This document shows positions 16,863-25,887 of a stretch of 64,000 bases of DNA, one piece after another. The DNA is taken from positions 2,247,394-2,311,393 of the forward strand of contig NC_009437.1 of assembly GCF_000016545.1 (NCBI RefSeq). Reading direction: 5' to 3'. Source of the DNA: Caldicellulosiruptor saccharolyticus DSM 8903. GTDB lineage: Bacteria > Bacillota > Thermoanaerobacteria > Caldicellulosiruptorales > Caldicellulosiruptoraceae. How positions within the stretch are numbered: position 1 is the stretch's first letter; each line of letters begins with the position of its first letter. The translations under genes and the position numbers were made by a program. A model generated the notes under the pieces. That model made no database searches. It saw only the letters and a program-made list of their open reading frames with translations, and was not told the origin of the DNA.

Positions 16863-17759
16863 TTATTTTTCTCTAGTTATCAAATAATTTGTAAGCTCAA
16901 TAAAAAGACCCATCCTGTCGTACTTTTCTACTATCTCAATGGCCTTCTTTGAAAAGCTCTCTACATAGTTCTGAGCCTTTTCAATTCCATAAAAAGTTAC
17001 AAACGTATTTTTTTTCTCTTTTATATCCTTTCCAATGCTTTTGCCTACTTTTTTACTGTCACCTATAAAATCCAAGATATCATCTCTAATCTGAAAAGCA
17101 AGCCCTAAATTTTTTCCATACTCCTCAAAATCCGATATCACCTCTTCTTTTGCCCCTGCAACATATGCTCCACAAACACAAGAAGCTTGAATGAGCTTAG
17201 ATGTCTTCTTAAGATGCATCTCATAAAGCAAATTCTCTTCTGTTATTTCTTTTCCTGAATTTACCACATCTATTACCTGTCCACCTATCATTCCTTCTGT
17301 GCCAGACGCTTTAAAAAGATATTCTGCTGCTTTTATAAAATTCTCTTTAGCTTTGTTTCTGAGTATCCAATTAAAGCATACTTCTGCTGCTTTGTTCAAA
17401 AGTGCATCTCCTGCCAGTATAGCTATTGCCTCGCCAAACACCACATGATTTGTAGGTTTACCACGGCGTAAAACATCATTATCCATTGCAGGAAGGTCAT
17501 CATGAATCAAAGAATATGTGTGAATCAGCTCTATTGCACAAGCAATATCCAGTACCTTCTCATCAGCTTCTTTACCGCTCAAAAGTTCATAAGAAAGCAA
17601 ACACAAAATGGGTCTTAGGCGTTTTCCACCTGCAAAAACACTATATCTCATCGCTTCATATATAACATCAGGAGAATTTTTTCCAAGCAAGCTGTCAAGG
17701 TGCTTGTCTATCTTTTCTTGAGCGTATTTCAAGTATTCTGTTAACCTCTCACTACTCAT
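16863..17759 (-). CDS. ispA: Geranyltranstransferase (farnesyl diphosphate synthase)
   Basis: A 298-residue trans-prenyl transferase of isoprenoid synthesis. The first Asp-rich motif is DDLPAMDND and the second is DDILD; RLRPILCLL near the N-terminus and the chain-length region just before the first motif fit short-chain synthases. It condenses isopentenyl diphosphate with allylic diphosphates to give farnesyl diphosphate. It overlaps xseB by four bases and follows nusB-xseA-xseB, the usual Firmicutes order. Confidence 0.93.
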   Translation of the reverse strand: MSSERLTEYLKYAQEKIDKHLDSLLGKNSPDVIYEAMRYSVFAGGKRLRPILCLLSYELLSGKEADEKVLDIACAIELIHTYSLIHDDLPAMDNDVLRRGKPTNHVVFGEAIAILAGDALLNKAAEVCFNWILRNKAKENFIKAAEYLFKASGTEGMIGGQVIDVVNSGKEITEENLLYEMHLKKTSKLIQASCVCGAYVAGAKEEVISDFEEYGKNLGLAFQIRDDILDFIGDSKKVGKSIGKDIKEKKNTFVTFYGIEKAQNYVESFSKKAIEIVEKYDRMGLFIELTNYLITREK

Positions 17760-18019
17760 TCTTTTTGCCCTAAGCCTCCATATATATCATTCGTTATATC
17801 ATTTTCCACATATTCGCCATTTAATTTTTCAATCAAAACAACCCTCTTTTCAACCGAACGCAAAATGTCATTGCATAGCCTTGAAAGTTTTATCCCTTCC
17901 TCATAAAGCCTTATTGCCTCATCTAAATCGAGATTTTCTTCTTCCAAACTCTTTACAATTTCTTCTAAACGCTTCATTGCATCTTCAAATTTAATTTCAT
18001 TTCTTACCTCTTCACACAC
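17756..18019 (-). CDS. xseB: Exodeoxyribonuclease VII small subunit
   Basis: An 87-residue helical protein with the family pattern FEDAMKRLEEIVKSLEEENL, then LDEAIRLYEEGIKLSRLCN. It binds XseA to form exonuclease VII, which degrades single-stranded DNA. It starts immediately after the xseA stop and overlaps ispA by four bases, so it is translated within the nusB-xseA-xseB-ispA operon. Confidence 0.93.
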   Translation of the reverse strand: MCEEVRNEIKFEDAMKRLEEIVKSLEEENLDLDEAIRLYEEGIKLSRLCNDILRSVEKRVVLIEKLNGEYVENDITNDIYGGLGQKE

Positions 18020-19378
18020 CTATTCATCCGCCCCTTCTTCTGTCCAAAACACCTTAGATTTGATAATCCCATCTGTGATCCGTGTAACTATCTCATCACC
18101 AATACTTACCACTCTTACAGTCGTAAGTACTTTTGAGTTATGTATCGTGACCGAGTACCCTCTTTTTAGAATATTAAGTGGATTTAAAGCAATCAATTTT
18201 TCCACCTTGATTTTAAACTCAAACTCTTTTTTCTGACAAAAGTTCTTAAAAGCTATATTTAGTCTTTTAAGGAGCATTTCATAGTCATTCTTTGCTTTTG
18301 CAAATCTTACATAAGGACCTGAAACTGACAATCTCTTTTCCAAAATCTTCAGGTTACTTGATATATGATGTAGTTTTTTATTAAGCAGAAACGTAAGTTT
18401 GCTTGAAAGTAAATCCGCATCTTGTGCAAGCTTGGTAAGTTTGTTTGATGGCGAGTTTTGATATAGTCGATAGAGCTGAAGTTTTAAATCTTCTCTGCTT
18501 GACTCTATCTTCTTAGAAATCAAATTTTTTATTTTTCGGCAATATTCATCCAGTTTTTCTAAAGCTTTGTTTTGAAAACTAACAACAATCTCACCCGCAT
18601 TTGTTGGAGTAATGGCACGAAGGTCAGCAACAAAATCTGTCAACACATAGTCTCTTTCATGTCCAACAGCTGATATTACAGGAATTTTTGATTCAAATAT
18701 CTTTCTTACCACCATCTCATCATTAAAAGCCATCAAATCCTCAAACGCGCCGCCACCACGTCCTACAATTATAACCTCCACAGGCAAAATGTTATTAAAA
18801 TACTCTATTCCCTCACATATCTCATAAGGAGCGTTTTGTCCTTGAACAGAACAGTTGAATATATAAACTTCTATATTTTCAAATTTTGAATAGATTGTAT
18901 TGAGAATATCTCTCACAGCTGCACCATTTTTGGAAGTAACAATACCAATCTTTTTGGGATATCGAGGTATTTCTTTTTTATGTTTTTGATCAAAAAGCCC
19001 TTCTTGTTTTAACTTTTCCTCTAATTGTTTGAGTTTTACAAACAGCTCACCAAGACCAATATCAGTTATTTCACTTACCTTTATTTCAATTATTCCTTCT
19101 TTTTCATAAAAGATAACACTACCTTTGACTAAAACTTTAGTACCATGTCTTACCTCAATCTTTTTGTCAAACCAAAAATAGACGCATTTTACTTTTGCGT
19201 CGTACTCTAAATCTTTAAGTTCAAAATACAAATGTTCACCCGACAAAGTGGGTCTAATAACCTCTCCTTTTAGGTATATGTTCTTTAGCAAGATGTCCAT
19301 TTCAACTTTTTTTCGCAAATAGCTTGTTAGCTCATACACACTCCACTCTTTTTTAGAAACAATATTGTCAAAAAGCAT
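18020..19378 (-). CDS. xseA: Exodeoxyribonuclease VII large subunit
   Basis: A 452-residue catalytic subunit with an N-terminal OB fold (ELTSYLRKKVEMD, IRPTLSGEHLYFELKD), then the nuclease domain with GIVTSKNGAAVRDI, VGRGGGAFEDL and ISAVGHERDYVLTDFVADLR. A coiled-coil arm and a C-terminal segment with LKRGYSVT follow. Length is typical. It lies three bases after nusB in a compact operon and, with XseB, processes single-stranded DNA ends. Confidence 0.95.
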   Translation of the reverse strand: MLFDNIVSKKEWSVYELTSYLRKKVEMDILLKNIYLKGEVIRPTLSGEHLYFELKDLEYDAKVKCVYFWFDKKIEVRHGTKVLVKGSVIFYEKEGIIEIKVSEITDIGLGELFVKLKQLEEKLKQEGLFDQKHKKEIPRYPKKIGIVTSKNGAAVRDILNTIYSKFENIEVYIFNCSVQGQNAPYEICEGIEYFNNILPVEVIIVGRGGGAFEDLMAFNDEMVVRKIFESKIPVISAVGHERDYVLTDFVADLRAITPTNAGEIVVSFQNKALEKLDEYCRKIKNLISKKIESSREDLKLQLYRLYQNSPSNKLTKLAQDADLLSSKLTFLLNKKLHHISSNLKILEKRLSVSGPYVRFAKAKNDYEMLLKRLNIAFKNFCQKKEFEFKIKVEKLIALNPLNILKRGYSVTIHNSKVLTTVRVVSIGDEIVTRITDGIIKSKVFWTEEGADE

Positions 19379-19381
19379 CTT

Positions 19382-19810
19382 TTATTCTCTTTTCACCTCA
19401 TTTACAGCAATGCTGCCAAGTATCCCATTTACAAAGCTTGGTGCCTTCTCTACACCAAATATACTTGACAAATCCACAGCTTCATCTATTGCAACAGATA
19501 TGGGAATCTCCTCTTCAAACAAAAGTTCATAGATGGCTATTCGCATAAGTTCAAGTTCCACCATTGGAATTCTGCTCAAAGGCCAATCCTTAGAGTATTT
19601 CTCAATAAGATTATCTATAAGTTGCTGATTCCGAATAACGCCTGTCAAGAGCTTTTTTAGATACTCTTCATCTATCTCTTTAAAATTCTCATCTGGATTT
19701 AATTCTTTGAATTTGTTTAGAAACTCGATGATGTCATATTCATTATTTTGAAATCTATATGCATATAATATCTTCATACAGAGTTCTCTTGTTTTTCGTC
19801 TTTTATGCAT
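19382..19810 (-). CDS. nusB: Transcription antitermination factor NusB
   Basis: A 142-residue all-helical protein. It starts MHKRRKTRELCMKILYAYRF and has KDWPLSRIPMVELELMRIAI, then ISVAIDEAVDLSSIFG and FVNGILGSIA, the standard NusB blocks. It binds boxA RNA with NusE in rRNA antitermination. It is followed at once by xseA and preceded by the DUF2273/AmaP/Asp23 envelope genes, an arrangement common in Firmicutes. Confidence 0.94.
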   Translation of the reverse strand: MHKRRKTRELCMKILYAYRFQNNEYDIIEFLNKFKELNPDENFKEIDEEYLKKLLTGVIRNQQLIDNLIEKYSKDWPLSRIPMVELELMRIAIYELLFEEEIPISVAIDEAVDLSSIFGVEKAPSFVNGILGSIAVNEVKRE

Positions 19811-19834
19811 CGCCCTTCTCTTCCAACCCCTTTT

Positions 19835-20044
19835 TTACCATGGTAAATGTTTGTCTAAAAACTCTAACAATTTCTTCTTTTCAAAATAGCGACCACCAAT
19901 AAATATTCCTACTGCTATGCATAAAAATATAAATAATGTCTTCCAAAAACCAAATATTAGAACAAATATAGCAAAAACAAGTCCTATAATTCCGCCAACT
20001 GTCTCACCTATATGTTTTAAAACAAATTCTAATATTAATTTCAT
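19835..20044 (-). CDS. DUF2273 small membrane protein
   Basis: A 69-residue protein with two hydrophobic helices (GGIIGLVFAIFVLIFGFW and LFIFLCIAVGIFIGGRYF) and a short tail EKKKLLEFLDKHLPW. It matches DUF2273, which in Firmicutes is encoded with amaP and asp23 and is thought to act with them at the membrane. It lies ten bases after amaP. Confidence 0.85.
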   Translation of the reverse strand: MKLILEFVLKHIGETVGGIIGLVFAIFVLIFGFWKTLFIFLCIAVGIFIGGRYFEKKKLLEFLDKHLPW

Positions 20045-20054
20045 ATCAACACCC

Positions 20055-20594
20055 CTACCTCAAATGAGTAATGGATGTTTGAGGGGCAACCATATCTTTA
20101 ACATGCAAATTCACACTTTTAACCGGAATACCTATTGAGGTTTCAACATGATTCTTTATAGCATTTTGAACCTCTTTTGTCAACTCAGGTATATTTACAT
20201 CATTTATCACAAGTGCATCAACATGGTATTCAACACCATTTTCATCAAACTCTATCTCAATGGTTACATCTTTAATCCCTTTTATATCCTTTATAGCACA
20301 GTAACCAGCAGACTCAAATGTCTTTGGTGATATGACAAGATTGCCAAGCTCGTTGGTATGAATTATTCCAAGTCTCACCCTTTTCTTTTTAATCCCAATA
20401 AACATTACAGCAAAGCCCATTACTACAATTACTAACGGTACAAGCCCATAAATGGGATTGTTTACATATTCATAAACTGCACTCTGTATTGTATCAATGC
20501 TAAATACATTAAGAGGTAATAATATTGCAAAGATTGCAGCCACAATAACTATTAATGTAAATATTGTTAATAATATTCTCTCACCAATCTTCAT
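20055..20594 (-). CDS. amaP: Alkaline shock response membrane anchor protein
   Basis: A 179-residue protein with two N-terminal membrane helices (ILLTIFTLIVIVAAIFAIL; PLVIVVMGFAVMFIG) and an Asp23-like outer region (GNLVISPKTFESAGYCAI onwards). AmaP anchors Asp23 to the membrane in staphylococci. I chose the ATG at 20594 because GAGGAGG precedes it; the frame extends to 20615 without a ribosome site. Part of the asp23-amaP-DUF2273 group. Confidence 0.82.
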   Translation of the reverse strand: MKIGERILLTIFTLIVIVAAIFAILLPLNVFSIDTIQSAVYEYVNNPIYGLVPLVIVVMGFAVMFIGIKKKRVRLGIIHTNELGNLVISPKTFESAGYCAIKDIKGIKDVTIEIEFDENGVEYHVDALVINDVNIPELTKEVQNAIKNHVETSIGIPVKSVNLHVKDMVAPQTSITHLR

Positions 20595-20620
20595 TTGTAT
20601 AATTCCTCCTCGCAAAAATG

Positions 20621-20654
20621 AGAGTAAATCTCTAGATGACCAGAGATTTACTCT
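20621..20654. terminator. Long stem-loop between asp23 and amaP
   Basis: AGAGTAAATCTCT (20621-20633) pairs perfectly with AGAGATTTACTCT (20642-20654), a 13-bp stem overlapping the asp23 stop codon. On the minus strand only a weak T-rich tail follows. It may attenuate transcription or protect the asp23 mRNA, giving more Asp23 than AmaP. Confidence 0.6.
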
Positions 20655-21034
20655 TCTGATCCTTCTTTTTGCTCTTCTTTTTCAAATTTTATTCCTTGAA
20701 CATGGATATTTACTTCAACAACCTTTAATCCCGTCATGCTCTCAACTGCATTTTTAACCTTTTCTTGTATCTCCCAGGCAACTTCAGGAATTCTGACACC
20801 ATACTCTACAGTTATGTAGATGTCGATTGCCGCTTCCTTTTCTCCAACTTGCACTTTAACCCCTTTTGCCAAGTTCTTTTTTCCAAGCGCTTCAGTAATA
20901 TTACCTGTCCATGAACCAACCATTGAGGCAACACCTTTTACCTCTGATGCTGCAACTGCCGCAATAATTGCCACAACCTCTTCAGCAATCTTTACAACTC
21001 CACCAGTGGTCTCATTAATAATATTTTCTGACAT
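20648..21034 (-). CDS. Asp23/Gls24 family envelope stress protein
   Basis: A 128-residue Asp23-family protein: GGVVKIAEEVVAIIAAVAAS, then GVKVQVGEKEAAIDIYITVE and VPEV-like IPEVAWEIQEKVKNAVESMT. These proteins associate with the cell membrane through AmaP and respond to envelope stress. AAGGAGG precedes the ATG. A minus-strand TATAAT lies at 21084-21089, about 50 bases upstream, as a possible promoter with a poor -35. Confidence 0.9.
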   Translation of the reverse strand: MSENIINETTGGVVKIAEEVVAIIAAVAASEVKGVASMVGSWTGNITEALGKKNLAKGVKVQVGEKEAAIDIYITVEYGVRIPEVAWEIQEKVKNAVESMTGLKVVEVNIHVQGIKFEKEEQKEGSEE

Positions 21035-21125
21035 CTCAAATAGTACCTCCTTATTTGATAAAAGTTTTTTCTTTACTATTCATATTATACCCTACAGTTT
21101 TTTATTTTAACAGATTTTATTATTT

Positions 21126-21641
21126 TCATTGAGAGGCATATGTTATCCTAATCTTATTCACCGCTACATTAAAAACATTCATAACCACATTTTGTACTTG
21201 AATTGCTTGTTGTTTTGATAGTCTCTTTTGCGTTACCACATAAATAATATCACGAGAGGATAGTACTATACAATCACCTATACCTTTTGAGCTCAAGATA
21301 CTTTCACATATCATCTCTTTATTGTTGTTGTCAACTATGTCGGAAATTTTCTTATCAATCAACTTTTGACTATCTTCATCCAACTTTTCACTAAGAAGAC
21401 TTCTCAGAGTATTTACTTCTTTTGAACGCTCAACTTCACGCTTTAATTTTATCTCGCTCAGAACATTTTCACTACTCCTCTCAACTTCTTTACTTACCTC
21501 TATTACAGAGGGATTTAGCTTTTTCTTGTTACTATTTTCTATTCTTGAGTTGATAATGCCAACAACAATTACTAATATAACAAGCAAAACTAATGTTATC
21601 TGTCTTTTGTTATAAACCTTTATAAAAATCTTTTTATTCAT
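21126..21641 (-). CDS. spoIIIAH: Stage III sporulation protein AH
   Basis: A 171-residue protein with one N-terminal membrane helix (ITLVLLVILVIVVGIINS), a charged stalk and a C-terminal EscJ/YscJ-like domain (ESILSSKGIGDCIVLSSRDI). In Bacillus SpoIIIAH binds forespore SpoIIQ across the intermembrane space to form the feeding channel. It overlaps spoIIIAG by four bases and ends the spoIIIA operon. Somewhat shorter than the Bacillus protein but with the right layout. Confidence 0.88.
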   Translation of the reverse strand: MNKKIFIKVYNKRQITLVLLVILVIVVGIINSRIENSNKKKLNPSVIEVSKEVERSSENVLSEIKLKREVERSKEVNTLRSLLSEKLDEDSQKLIDKKISDIVDNNNKEMICESILSSKGIGDCIVLSSRDIIYVVTQKRLSKQQAIQVQNVVMNVFNVAVNKIRITYASQ

Positions 21642-22186
21642 TTTACAAACACCTCAACTTTATCAGGAGTTATTCCTAAAACCGTTGATGCAGCTTTTAT
21701 AAGACCTATGTAAACCTTCTTCTCCCTTGCTCCTTCAGAGACAATTGCAACACCTCTCACTTTCGGATATATCTTTTTTACAATAAATGGTTTTGACTCA
21801 TTTCCCTGTTGGACCAGCACCACTTTGCTATCAACCTCTTCCTCTGTTGAAATTTTGTTTTCATCCTGTTTTTCACTTCTGACATTTTTGCGTGTTTCAG
21901 TTGCAACAACATATTCATAGCAGTCATCAAATGTTATCATAACAGAGACATTCTTTGTAGGATCAATTTCTTTTAAAATCTTTTCGAGCTTTTTCTCTAC
22001 TACTTCCTCATATTTTTCTTCTTGTTGACTTTGCTCGCTTTCTTTTACCATTTGCTTTGGTGCTGTGGAAAATGTTGCAGAAACTACAAGTATCAAAAGT
22101 CCACAAACTCCCAAGAATATTAATACATCTTTGTTCTTTAAGGTTTTTTCTATTACAGATTTTAACCTATCTGGATTGATTGTCAT
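21638..22186 (-). CDS. spoIIIAG: Stage III sporulation protein AG
   Basis: A 182-residue protein with an N-terminal membrane helix (VLIFLGVCGLLILVVSATF) and an outer ring-building domain containing LEKILKEIDPTKNVSVMITF and VRGVAIVSEGAREKKVYIGL. SpoIIIAG forms a large ring in the mother-cell membrane. It overlaps the end of spoIIIAF by about 20 bases and spoIIIAH by four. Confidence 0.9.
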   Translation of the reverse strand: MTINPDRLKSVIEKTLKNKDVLIFLGVCGLLILVVSATFSTAPKQMVKESEQSQQEEKYEEVVEKKLEKILKEIDPTKNVSVMITFDDCYEYVVATETRKNVRSEKQDENKISTEEEVDSKVVLVQQGNESKPFIVKKIYPKVRGVAIVSEGAREKKVYIGLIKAASTVLGITPDKVEVFVK

Positions 22187-22685
22187 CTTTAACCTTCACC
22201 TCTTCAAATTCTATTTTATCTTTACTCATACCATATTGGTTCTTTAAAATGTTAACAATTTTCTCATTGTAATCACCTTTAATTTTTATTTTCTCTACTC
22301 TGCCAAACTTAGGCATGTTCAAATCTTCACAGATTTTAAGCAAGACAATCTCAACATCCATACCTGTCTCAGCTTCTATTTTCTTTTTGATATCTTCTTT
22401 CAATCTATCCTTATACTCATCTACCAAGCTTTGCTTGTACAGGTCTTCAGAATATATCTTTTTTTCTTTCATTTCATCTTCAAGTTTATTTATGCTCTCC
22501 ATAAATTGAAACTTTAGATTTTCTGATTTTTCTAAAATTGGGGTGAATATAATCAAGACTATACAAATGCCTAAAAAAATATCAATATACCTTCTATAAT
22601 TTTCCGGAATCAAGACTTCAATAATTAAAATCACTATCACTATATAGAACAAGTTTGTTACAGTTTGATTTATAAAGTCTTGCAC
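22167..22685 (-). CDS. spoIIIAF: Stage III sporulation protein AF
   Basis: About 172 residues. Two N-terminal hydrophobic helices (LFYIVIVILIIEVLIPENY and IDIFLGICIVLIIFTPILE) precede a soluble domain, as in SpoIIIAF. I prefer the GTG at 22685, five bases after GGAAGGTGA; a TTG at 22700 would overlap spoIIIAE and lacks a site at proper distance. It lies within the tightly packed spoIIIA operon. Confidence 0.83.
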   Translation of the reverse strand: MQDFINQTVTNLFYIVIVILIIEVLIPENYRRYIDIFLGICIVLIIFTPILEKSENLKFQFMESINKLEDEMKEKKIYSEDLYKQSLVDEYKDRLKEDIKKKIEAETGMDVEIVLLKICEDLNMPKFGRVEKIKIKGDYNEKIVNILKNQYGMSKDKIEFEEVKVKDDNQSR

Positions 22686-22689
22686 TATT

Positions 22690-23799
22690 TCACCTTCCAA
22701 CCTGAATAATAAACAAAACTGTTGAAAATGTAACTACAAACACCAACAGAGAAGCAAATACAATTGAAAAAATCAAAAGGATGTTATCAGCATAATCATC
22801 TAAAAACTGGGCAAAACGCGAATCAGAAATAATTCCAACAAAGGCTGCAGTTAGCCTAAATAAAAGCGAAATAATTAAGATTTTGAGAAGTGGAACTCCA
22901 ACAATGAACAGCAAAGTAAGAAGCCCTACTACACTTATTGTATTTTTTATAATCCCAAGGCTGCCAGCTAAGGTATCTGCTGCATCAGATAAAATCTTAC
23001 CAACAAAAGGCACAAAATTCCCCACAGTGTATTTAATTGACTTTGCAACAAGGTTGTCCACTGTAGCTCCGGTAAAACCTTCTATAGAAACAATGCCAGT
23101 GAACACTACAAGTCCAATTACAATTGACCAAAGAAGAACTGTCTTTAAAAAACTAAGAAGTCGCCTCAGATTAAACCTTCCACCATCTATATTTGAAAGG
23201 ATACTGATTACAATATAAACATTTACAATTGGCAATATAATATTCTTCAAAAACTCGGATGAAAATACCAATGCAAATACTATCTTGGGGCTGAGAGAAG
23301 CAGCATATGTAGCATATCCCATTGTTGCTAAAGTCGAGATGAGAATAGGAAATATGGCTTCTACAAAGCTATTCCCTTTTTGGATAACCTCATTTGCATA
23401 TAAAAGTATATCCTTTAGGTTTTGAAGCACTATTGTAGATAAGGTGAGGAAAAAAGCTAAAAAGGTTGCTTTTCCAAGACCTTGATTTTTTAAGCTGGTC
23501 TGTACACTATAGATTAGAGTATATATCAGTGTTACCACCAAGATTGTAGCTATTTGCTTTAATGTTGCATCTATTTCTGAAAAGAGCTTGTCTTTTATAA
23601 GTCTAAATACATCTATATTGAGTTTTCTCCCACTTAATATGCCGTCTATATAATCTCTAATATCATTCTCAGTAGTCTCATTTATTATCTGTTTAGTCTT
23701 TTCAGTATAATTCTGTGATATTTTTGATGCTTGACAAAATTCACACCCCAAAATTAAAGATATAAAAAATACAAGTGCTATAATTTTCTTTATATTCAT
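22690..23799 (-). CDS. spoIIIAE: Stage III sporulation protein AE
   Basis: A 369-residue protein with a likely signal peptide (IIALVFFISLILGCEFCQA) and about seven to eight membrane helices. Typical blocks are VETIF-like FVEAIFPILISTLATMG and SIKYTVGNFVPFVGKILSDA. SpoIIIAE is the polytopic core of the SpoIIIA channel complex. It follows spoIIIAD by about 20 bases. Length is close to Bacillus SpoIIIAE. Confidence 0.93.
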   Translation of the reverse strand: MNIKKIIALVFFISLILGCEFCQASKISQNYTEKTKQIINETTENDIRDYIDGILSGRKLNIDVFRLIKDKLFSEIDATLKQIATILVVTLIYTLIYSVQTSLKNQGLGKATFLAFFLTLSTIVLQNLKDILLYANEVIQKGNSFVEAIFPILISTLATMGYATYAASLSPKIVFALVFSSEFLKNIILPIVNVYIVISILSNIDGGRFNLRRLLSFLKTVLLWSIVIGLVVFTGIVSIEGFTGATVDNLVAKSIKYTVGNFVPFVGKILSDAADTLAGSLGIIKNTISVVGLLTLLFIVGVPLLKILIISLLFRLTAAFVGIISDSRFAQFLDDYADNILLIFSIVFASLLVFVVTFSTVLFIIQVGR

Positions 23800-23819
23800 C
23801 CTTAGATTTTCCTTTTACT

Positions 23820-24206
23820 TTATTTTAGAAACTTTAATATTACCTCAAACAAACCCAAAATCAAAGGTAGAGAGAGAAACAGTATCAAAATTTTTCCTGC
23901 AAACTCAAGCTTTTTGGCAATTGCCTCTTCTCCACTGTCTTTGCAAACACTTGCCGTATATTCTGAGATTAAAGCTATCCCTGTCATCTTAAGCAAAGTT
24001 TTTATATAAGTATTTGCATATGAGATTTTTGTACTCATCTCTGTTATCTTGTCTACTATATATGCAAGCTTGTCAACAACCAAAATAAACACCAAAATTC
24101 CAAGTATCACAGTTATTACAATTGCAATTTCTTTTTGAGTTTTTCTTAAAATGCTTACAATAAGCATAGAAACTATGCAAAGTATGACTATATTAAATAT
24201 CTCCAT
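23820..24206 (-). CDS. spoIIIAD: Stage III sporulation protein AD
   Basis: A 128-residue membrane protein with four hydrophobic segments, including the family stretch KIALISEYTASVCKDSGEEA (here GIALISEYTASVCKDSGEEA). I took the ATG at 24206 because GAGTGG precedes it; a GTG three codons upstream is possible. Part of the spoIIIA channel operon, between spoIIIAC and spoIIIAE. Confidence 0.9.
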   Translation of the reverse strand: MEIFNIVILCIVSMLIVSILRKTQKEIAIVITVILGILVFILVVDKLAYIVDKITEMSTKISYANTYIKTLLKMTGIALISEYTASVCKDSGEEAIAKKLEFAGKILILFLSLPLILGLFEVILKFLK

Positions 24207-24220
24207 CTTTACCACTCAAT

Positions 24221-24421
24221 CTAAAAAAGATTAAATACAGATTTTACTGTATCAAAAAATCTTTTAATGAGGTCAATAATTAGAAACAGTACAATTATAA
24301 CCCCAACCAAAGTTGTCATCATTGCAAGTTCTTCTTTTTCTGCCTTGATCAGTACCTGATTTACAAGATAAAGTATTATTCCAATTATAGCTATTTTAAA
24401 TATCAAGTCTATTCCATCCAT
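24221..24421 (-). CDS. spoIIIAC: Stage III sporulation protein AC
   Basis: A 66-residue protein with two membrane helices: IDLIFKIAIIGIILYLVNQV then MMTTLVGVIIVLFLIIDLI, joined by the conserved KAEKEELA. Length and sequence are typical of SpoIIIAC. It lies between spoIIIAB and spoIIIAD in the operon. Confidence 0.93.
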   Translation of the reverse strand: MDGIDLIFKIAIIGIILYLVNQVLIKAEKEELAMMTTLVGVIIVLFLIIDLIKRFFDTVKSVFNLF

Positions 24422-24442
24422 TTAAAGCCACACCTCAACATC

Positions 24443-24928
24443 TTATAAAAGTAATATACAAATTGACACTCCACAAAAAAGACCAAGCAAAGTAAACATT
24501 TTGGAGTTTTTGCTGTATTTTTCTTTGTGAATTTCATAATATTCCCGCAATTCCCTAACACCCTCATCTATTATCCTGTCTATCTCACTAATAGAAGAGT
24601 AACCAATTGAGTTAAAAAGGTTTAGTATAACCTTGTGCACATTTTCATCAATCTGATATACATTTTTCACATCTAAAAGAGGCTTTCCATTCTGCTTATA
24701 ATAATATTCCAAAATAGTGGTATGTGCAGAAAATACTTTTGATTTAAATCTATTTAAAATTTCAAAAAGTGTGAGTCGTGTTGTTAAAATATCAGCCCTT
24801 GCAAAACTAAAAAAGTTTATAAAAAGGTTTATTATCCTGAGTTGTTCTCTTAACTTTAAAGTTTTAGAATACCCAATGAGAAGTGAAGAGAAAATTATTA
24901 AACTTGAACCAATTAACTTTAATATCAT
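24443..24928 (-). CDS. spoIIIAB: Stage III sporulation protein AB
   Basis: A 161-residue protein with an N-terminal membrane helix (LIGSSLIIFSSLLIGYS), a helical soluble domain (LREQLRIINLFINFFSFARA) and a C-terminal membrane helix (TLLGLFCGVSICILLL), as in SpoIIIAB, which resembles type II secretion GspF. The ATG at 24928 overlaps nothing essential and has GGGTGAT seven bases before it. Confidence 0.88.
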   Translation of the reverse strand: MILKLIGSSLIIFSSLLIGYSKTLKLREQLRIINLFINFFSFARADILTTRLTLFEILNRFKSKVFSAHTTILEYYYKQNGKPLLDVKNVYQIDENVHKVILNLFNSIGYSSISEIDRIIDEGVRELREYYEIHKEKYSKNSKMFTLLGLFCGVSICILLL

Positions 24929-24929
24929 C

Positions 24930-25853
24930 TTATTTATCACCCAATGTTATTATTTCTTCTACTGTCCCTGGACCATCCTTAGAACTTAAAAATATCACCT
25001 TTTCAAAAACATTTTGTTCAAGAACCCTTTTTGAATACGTCCTTTTTTTAAGTTCATGCAGATTTTCCCCATGCATAGTTGCAATGACTTTTACACCCAT
25101 TTTAGAAGCTTCAGCCACTGCTAAATAGTCTTGAGGACCGCCAAGCTCATCCATAGCAATTATCTGTGGATTTAGACTTCGGATTGCCATAAACACACCG
25201 TTTAATTTGTCCACACCATCTAAAACAAATGTTCTGGTACCAAGCTTGCTTTGTTCTTGTGAGTATGTGCTTATCTCTGACCTCTCATCAATTACAACAA
25301 CTCTGAAACCACCAAAAGATAGATTAATTTCTCCATTGCTTAAAATCCTTACAATATCCCTCAAAAGAGTGGTTTTACCACAGCCAGGCGGTGATACTAT
25401 GAGAGTGTTATATATGGATTTTGATGGATTTAAAATATGCTTTATCACCTTAATGCCAATTCCTTCAATGCTTTTTGCAACTCTTATATTAAGACCTGTG
25501 ATAGAATTTAGCGAAATTATTCTTTTACCATCTGAAGTAAATTTACCAGCAACACCTATTCTATGTCCACCCTCTATAGTAAAATAGCCTTGAAGAATCT
25601 CTCTTTCATAACTAAATAAAGAGTTGTTAGTAAGCGCTCTTATAGCTGAGTGGAGAAGCTCTTTTGTTATTATCAAATTCTCAAAGATATACTCCTCATT
25701 TCCCAAAACAATAAGAGGACAAAATAAATTTATCCTTATTTCATTGATTTTGGAAGTACCTTCCTGTTGAAATCTTTTCTGTATATTACTGTAAATCTCA
25801 CAAGGGAGTTTTTCTAAAAGAGTATGTATAGAATTAGTTTTGAGTTTTACAAT
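24930..25853 (-). CDS. spoIIIAA: Stage III sporulation protein AA, probable ATT start
   Basis: An ATPase of the secretion-type family (VirB11/PilB-like) with Walker A SPPGCGKTTLLRDI and Walker B-like PQIIAMDELGGPQD. The first ATG in frame (25706) would lose the conserved N-terminal part. The frame is open further upstream and encodes LLEKLPCEIYSNIQ and the family-typical KINEIRINLFCPLIV. No ATG, GTG or TTG is well placed there, but ATT at 25853, about eleven bases after AAGGA, gives 307 residues, the normal length. I therefore infer an ATT start. It probably powers the SpoIIIA channel and is first in the operon. Confidence 0.9.
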   Translation of the reverse strand: MVKLKTNSIHTLLEKLPCEIYSNIQKRFQQEGTSKINEIRINLFCPLIVLGNEEYIFENLIITKELLHSAIRALTNNSLFSYEREILQGYFTIEGGHRIGVAGKFTSDGKRIISLNSITGLNIRVAKSIEGIGIKVIKHILNPSKSIYNTLIVSPPGCGKTTLLRDIVRILSNGEINLSFGGFRVVVIDERSEISTYSQEQSKLGTRTFVLDGVDKLNGVFMAIRSLNPQIIAMDELGGPQDYLAVAEASKMGVKVIATMHGENLHELKKRTYSKRVLEQNVFEKVIFLSSKDGPGTVEEIITLGDK

Positions 25854-25887
25854 AGTAAATCACATCCTTATTCATTTGTTTTATAGT

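Noticed and set aside
16577..16887. Open frames over the RNase P RNA
   Set aside because: The region is a clear structured RNA with conserved RNase P blocks; the frames have no ribosome site.
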